Positions 63,201 through 64,000 of a stretch of 64,000 nucleotides of DNA are shown here, one piece after another. Location: contig NZ_CAKMMF010000011.1 in assembly GCF_927798095.1 (NCBI RefSeq), positions 55,026-119,025 of the forward strand. The letters are read 5' to 3'. Origin of the DNA: Paenibacillus plantiphilus. GTDB lineage: Bacteria > Bacillota > Bacilli > Paenibacillales > Paenibacillaceae. A program made the translations under genes and the position numbers. Position 1 is the stretch's first letter. Every line of letters starts with the position of its first letter. The notes under the pieces were generated by a model that had not been told where the DNA came from, ran no database searches, and saw only the letters and a program-made list of their open reading frames with translations.

Positions 63201-64000
63201 AGGGTCAAACTAGTCAGATTGTTGGATTGAAACGCCCCTTGTTCAATCGTCGTCACGCCGACTGGAATCGTCAGAGCGGTTAGTTGATTGTCCCTGAAAG
63301 CATCAATCCCGATCGTCGTGAGACTATTGGGGAGGGTCAAGCTCATCAGATTGTTGGATTGAAACGCCGCTAGTCCAATTGTCGTCAGACTATCCGGAAT
63401 CACCAGCGATTCCAGTTGATTGCCCTTGAAAGCTTGAGATCCGATCGTTATGAGGCTGCTAGGGAGGGTCAAATTAGTCAGTTGGTTCGCTTGAAACGCG
63501 GCTAGCCCGATCGTCGTCACACCATCCGGAATCGTTAGCGAGGACAGTGGATTGCCCTTGAAAGCGTACGGTCCGATCGTCGTGAGACTATTGGGGAGGG
63601 TCAAGCTCGTCAGAGTGTTGTCTAGAAACGCCCCTTCTTCAATCGTCGTCACGCCGACTGGAATCGTCAGCGAGGACAGTGGATTGTTCCTGAAAGCATC
63701 AACTCCGATCGTTGTGAGGCTGCTAGGGAGGGTCAAACTAGTCAGTTGGTTCGCTTGAAACGCCCCTAGCCCGATCGTCGTCACACTATCCGGAATCGTT
63801 AGCGAGGACAGTTGATTGCCCTTGAAAGCGTGCGGTCCGATCGTCGTGAGACTATTGGGGAGGGTCAAGTTCGTCAGATTGTTGTCTAGAAACGCCCCTT
63901 CTTCAATCGTCGTCACGCCGACTGGAATCGTCAGCGAGGACAGTGGATTGTTCCTGAAAGCATCAACTCCGATCGTTGTGAGGCTGCTAGGGAGGGTCAA
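60248..64000 (-). CDS. Very large SLH-anchored surface protein with leucine-rich and Ig-like repeats, partial at its N-terminus
   Basis: 1250 residues are visible; the start and signal peptide lie beyond the right edge. About 14 units of a 22-residue leucine-rich repeat of the BspA/LRR_5 type (LTIPxSVTTIGxxAFxxNQL) come first. A cadherin-like beta-sandwich domain follows (about 355-445; LADLELSIPGLTFNPVERTF), then four Ig-like repeats of about 85 residues (LTANPxTxTNGNVTVTV ... YTVYARDNAGNEAVETI), a domain of about 220 residues and three SLH motifs (FADMQGHWAE, FKDVAITSWYS, FTDASEVSAWA). BspA-type repeats on surface proteins usually bind host or matrix ligands. Here the SLH part anchors the protein to the wall. 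Confidence 0.88.
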   Translation of the reverse strand: MTLPSSLTTIGVDAFRNNPLSSLTIPVGVTTIEEGAFLDNNLTNLTLPNSLTTIGPHAFKGNQLSSLTIPDSVTTIGLGAFQANQLTSLTLPSSLTTIGVDAFRNNPLSSLTIPVGVTTIEEGAFLDNTLTSLTLPNSLTTIGPYAFKGNPLSSLTIPDGVTTIGLAAFQANQLTNLTLPSSLITIGSQAFKGNQLESLVIPDSLTTIGLAAFQSNNLMSLTLPNSLTTIGIDAFRDNQLTALTIPVGVTTIEQGAFQSNNLTSLTLPSSLTTIGVDAFKINQLELLVIPESVTTIEPAAFVNNPQLSDVLVLNPAVTFNGNNIFNGGSSSLTLYSEDSSTSQTFASTNGLHFQQITAELADLELSIPGLTFNPVERTFNLTTNANAVIVTPTPVVPFSEVQVNHALVPYGSDSPSIGLAEGTVTITLDVEAPDNSTEQYTVVFKVDHTSPSIDLTANPTTPTKGNVTVTVGTDGTGSAIDSVKWAAGSQVAAFFATGGQVLTGGSFDATANGMYTVYARDEAGNEAVETIDVTNIDRVGPTINLTANPITPTNGNVTVTVATYASSGISELKWAAGNDGTTFFTTGGEAIAGNEFTVTANGTYTVYARDNAGNEAVETIAISNIDRNVPTIDLTGSPTSSTNGIVTVTVATYADSGISVLKWAAGNEGTVFFTTGGEAIVGNEFTVTSNGTYTVYARDNAGNEAVETITISNIDRNVPTIDLTASPTISTNGNVTVTVDAADAGSGINELKRAAGNEGTAFFTTGGEAIVGNEFTVTANGTYTVYARDNAGNEAVETIAISNIARSTSSGNSTPPDSPEDSDPRTIISIGPGVIIIEVAPRDIKELPKDNGGVKEVVNLPDVVWDEIPKLLDDDRPVIRVVIDDHLPDAELHLPGKRLAELWAINPNVEFDMQLNGSSFQLKVNVLDLEQLATRLGIAVDELNVIIKISALTGETKEDFILAADEQGMTLLSQVIEFQLFVSGGDEWFEITDFGGTYMTKSIVLDEQFANRNYMAVLYDPDDRTFTYVPAAMARQSNGQQDAVIQMPHNSIYAVVETDRIEFADMQGHWAESEVEKLGSKRIVRGITINDYAPNRNITRAEFASLLVRALGIKTDRTGAGDVFKDVAITSWYSTEVEAAFRAGLVNGISSTHFAPEAQITREQIALMLMNAHALVKEEFNSIEQIPNSLTSFTDASEVSAWARAAMSEAVASKLIQGMSTDLLAPAESATRAQAAVMLHRLMVMIEFLD
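61600..62640 (-). repeat. Four near-identical Ig-like repeat units (about 255 bp)
   Basis: Units of about 85 codons share long identical stretches, for example the parts encoding YARDNAGNEAVETI. The two central units are the most alike, which indicates recent expansion. Confidence 0.8.
63150..64000 (-). repeat. 66-bp leucine-rich repeat array with 264-bp higher-order period
   Basis: Each 66-bp unit encodes 22 residues. Blocks of four units recur almost unchanged at 264-bp spacing (for example tgaaagcatcaactccgatc at 63691 and 63955). The array continues past the right edge. Confidence 0.85.

Noticed and set aside
63150..64000. CRISPR-like regular repeats
   Set aside because: The spacing is an exact multiple of three and encodes leucine-rich repeats in a long open frame; there are no unique spacers.

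Overview
The window looks like a chromosomal segment of a Paenibacillus-type, spore-former-lineage Bacillota. The evidence is a large NRPS/PKS operon, three proteins with S-layer homology (SLH) anchors, a copper-amine-oxidase-N-like secreted protein, strong GGAGG ribosome binding sites, TTG/GTG starts and sigma-A type promoters. No rRNA, tRNA or CRISPR array was seen. The genus is an inference.

Region 1 (1-30.2 kb, all minus strand) is one biosynthetic operon. It is read from a promoter at about 30.2 kb leftward off the window edge. In transcription order it encodes: half-C/A(Phe)/PCP/C; a BtrH-N/C39-like protein; half-C/A interrupted by a methyltransferase/PCP; an Sfp-type phosphopantetheinyl transferase; a SyrD-like cyclic peptide exporter; a type II thioesterase; FAAL/ACP/C/A(Ser)/PCP/C/A(Ser)/PCP/half-C; a tandem CPBP membrane protein with missing catalytic histidines; and an AT-less KS/PCP/C/FkbH/PCP/C megasynthase that runs off the left edge. 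The predicted product is an acylated Ser-Ser lipopeptide with a polyketide extension and a glycerate-derived unit, plus Phe and probably a methylated Cys-like residue. Module order across proteins cannot be read from the sequence. A terminator and a FAD monooxygenase gene (30.3-31.6 kb, same strand) lie just upstream and may belong to the cluster.

Region 2 (31.8-36.7 kb) is visibly more AT-rich: a DoxX-like membrane protein, a 9-bp tandem repeat, two separate PD-(D/E)XK-like proteins, a DUF4359-like protein, a DUF6508-like protein and a truncated IS630 transposase. It resembles a small accessory or defence-type patch.

Region 3 (36.7-44.7 kb) has a large SLH protein with sialidase-like Asp-box repeats, a lipoprotein made of two ribosomal L7/L12 C-terminal-like domains, an ankyrin lipoprotein and a LysR regulator. 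The regulator is divergent from a three-gene ABC importer (44.9-48.7 kb).

Region 4 (48.7-53.1 kb, minus) is an operon of ankyrin lipoprotein, SPFH protein with zinc ribbons (YdjI-like), zinc-ribbon membrane protein and lipoprotein. It is likely an envelope-associated module. Region 5 (53.3-64 kb) holds two secreted or lipoprotein genes on plus, an SLH/fibronectin-III protein, an orphan OmpR-type response regulator, a nested inverted repeat, a tiny gene ending in a strong terminator, and a partial SLH protein with leucine-rich repeats that runs off the right edge.

The most unusual items are the KS/C/FkbH megasynthase with collagen-like repeats where an AT would sit, the pseudo-protease inside the operon, the secreted L7/L12-like lipoprotein, and two dispersed 42-nt palindromic terminators with compensatory changes.
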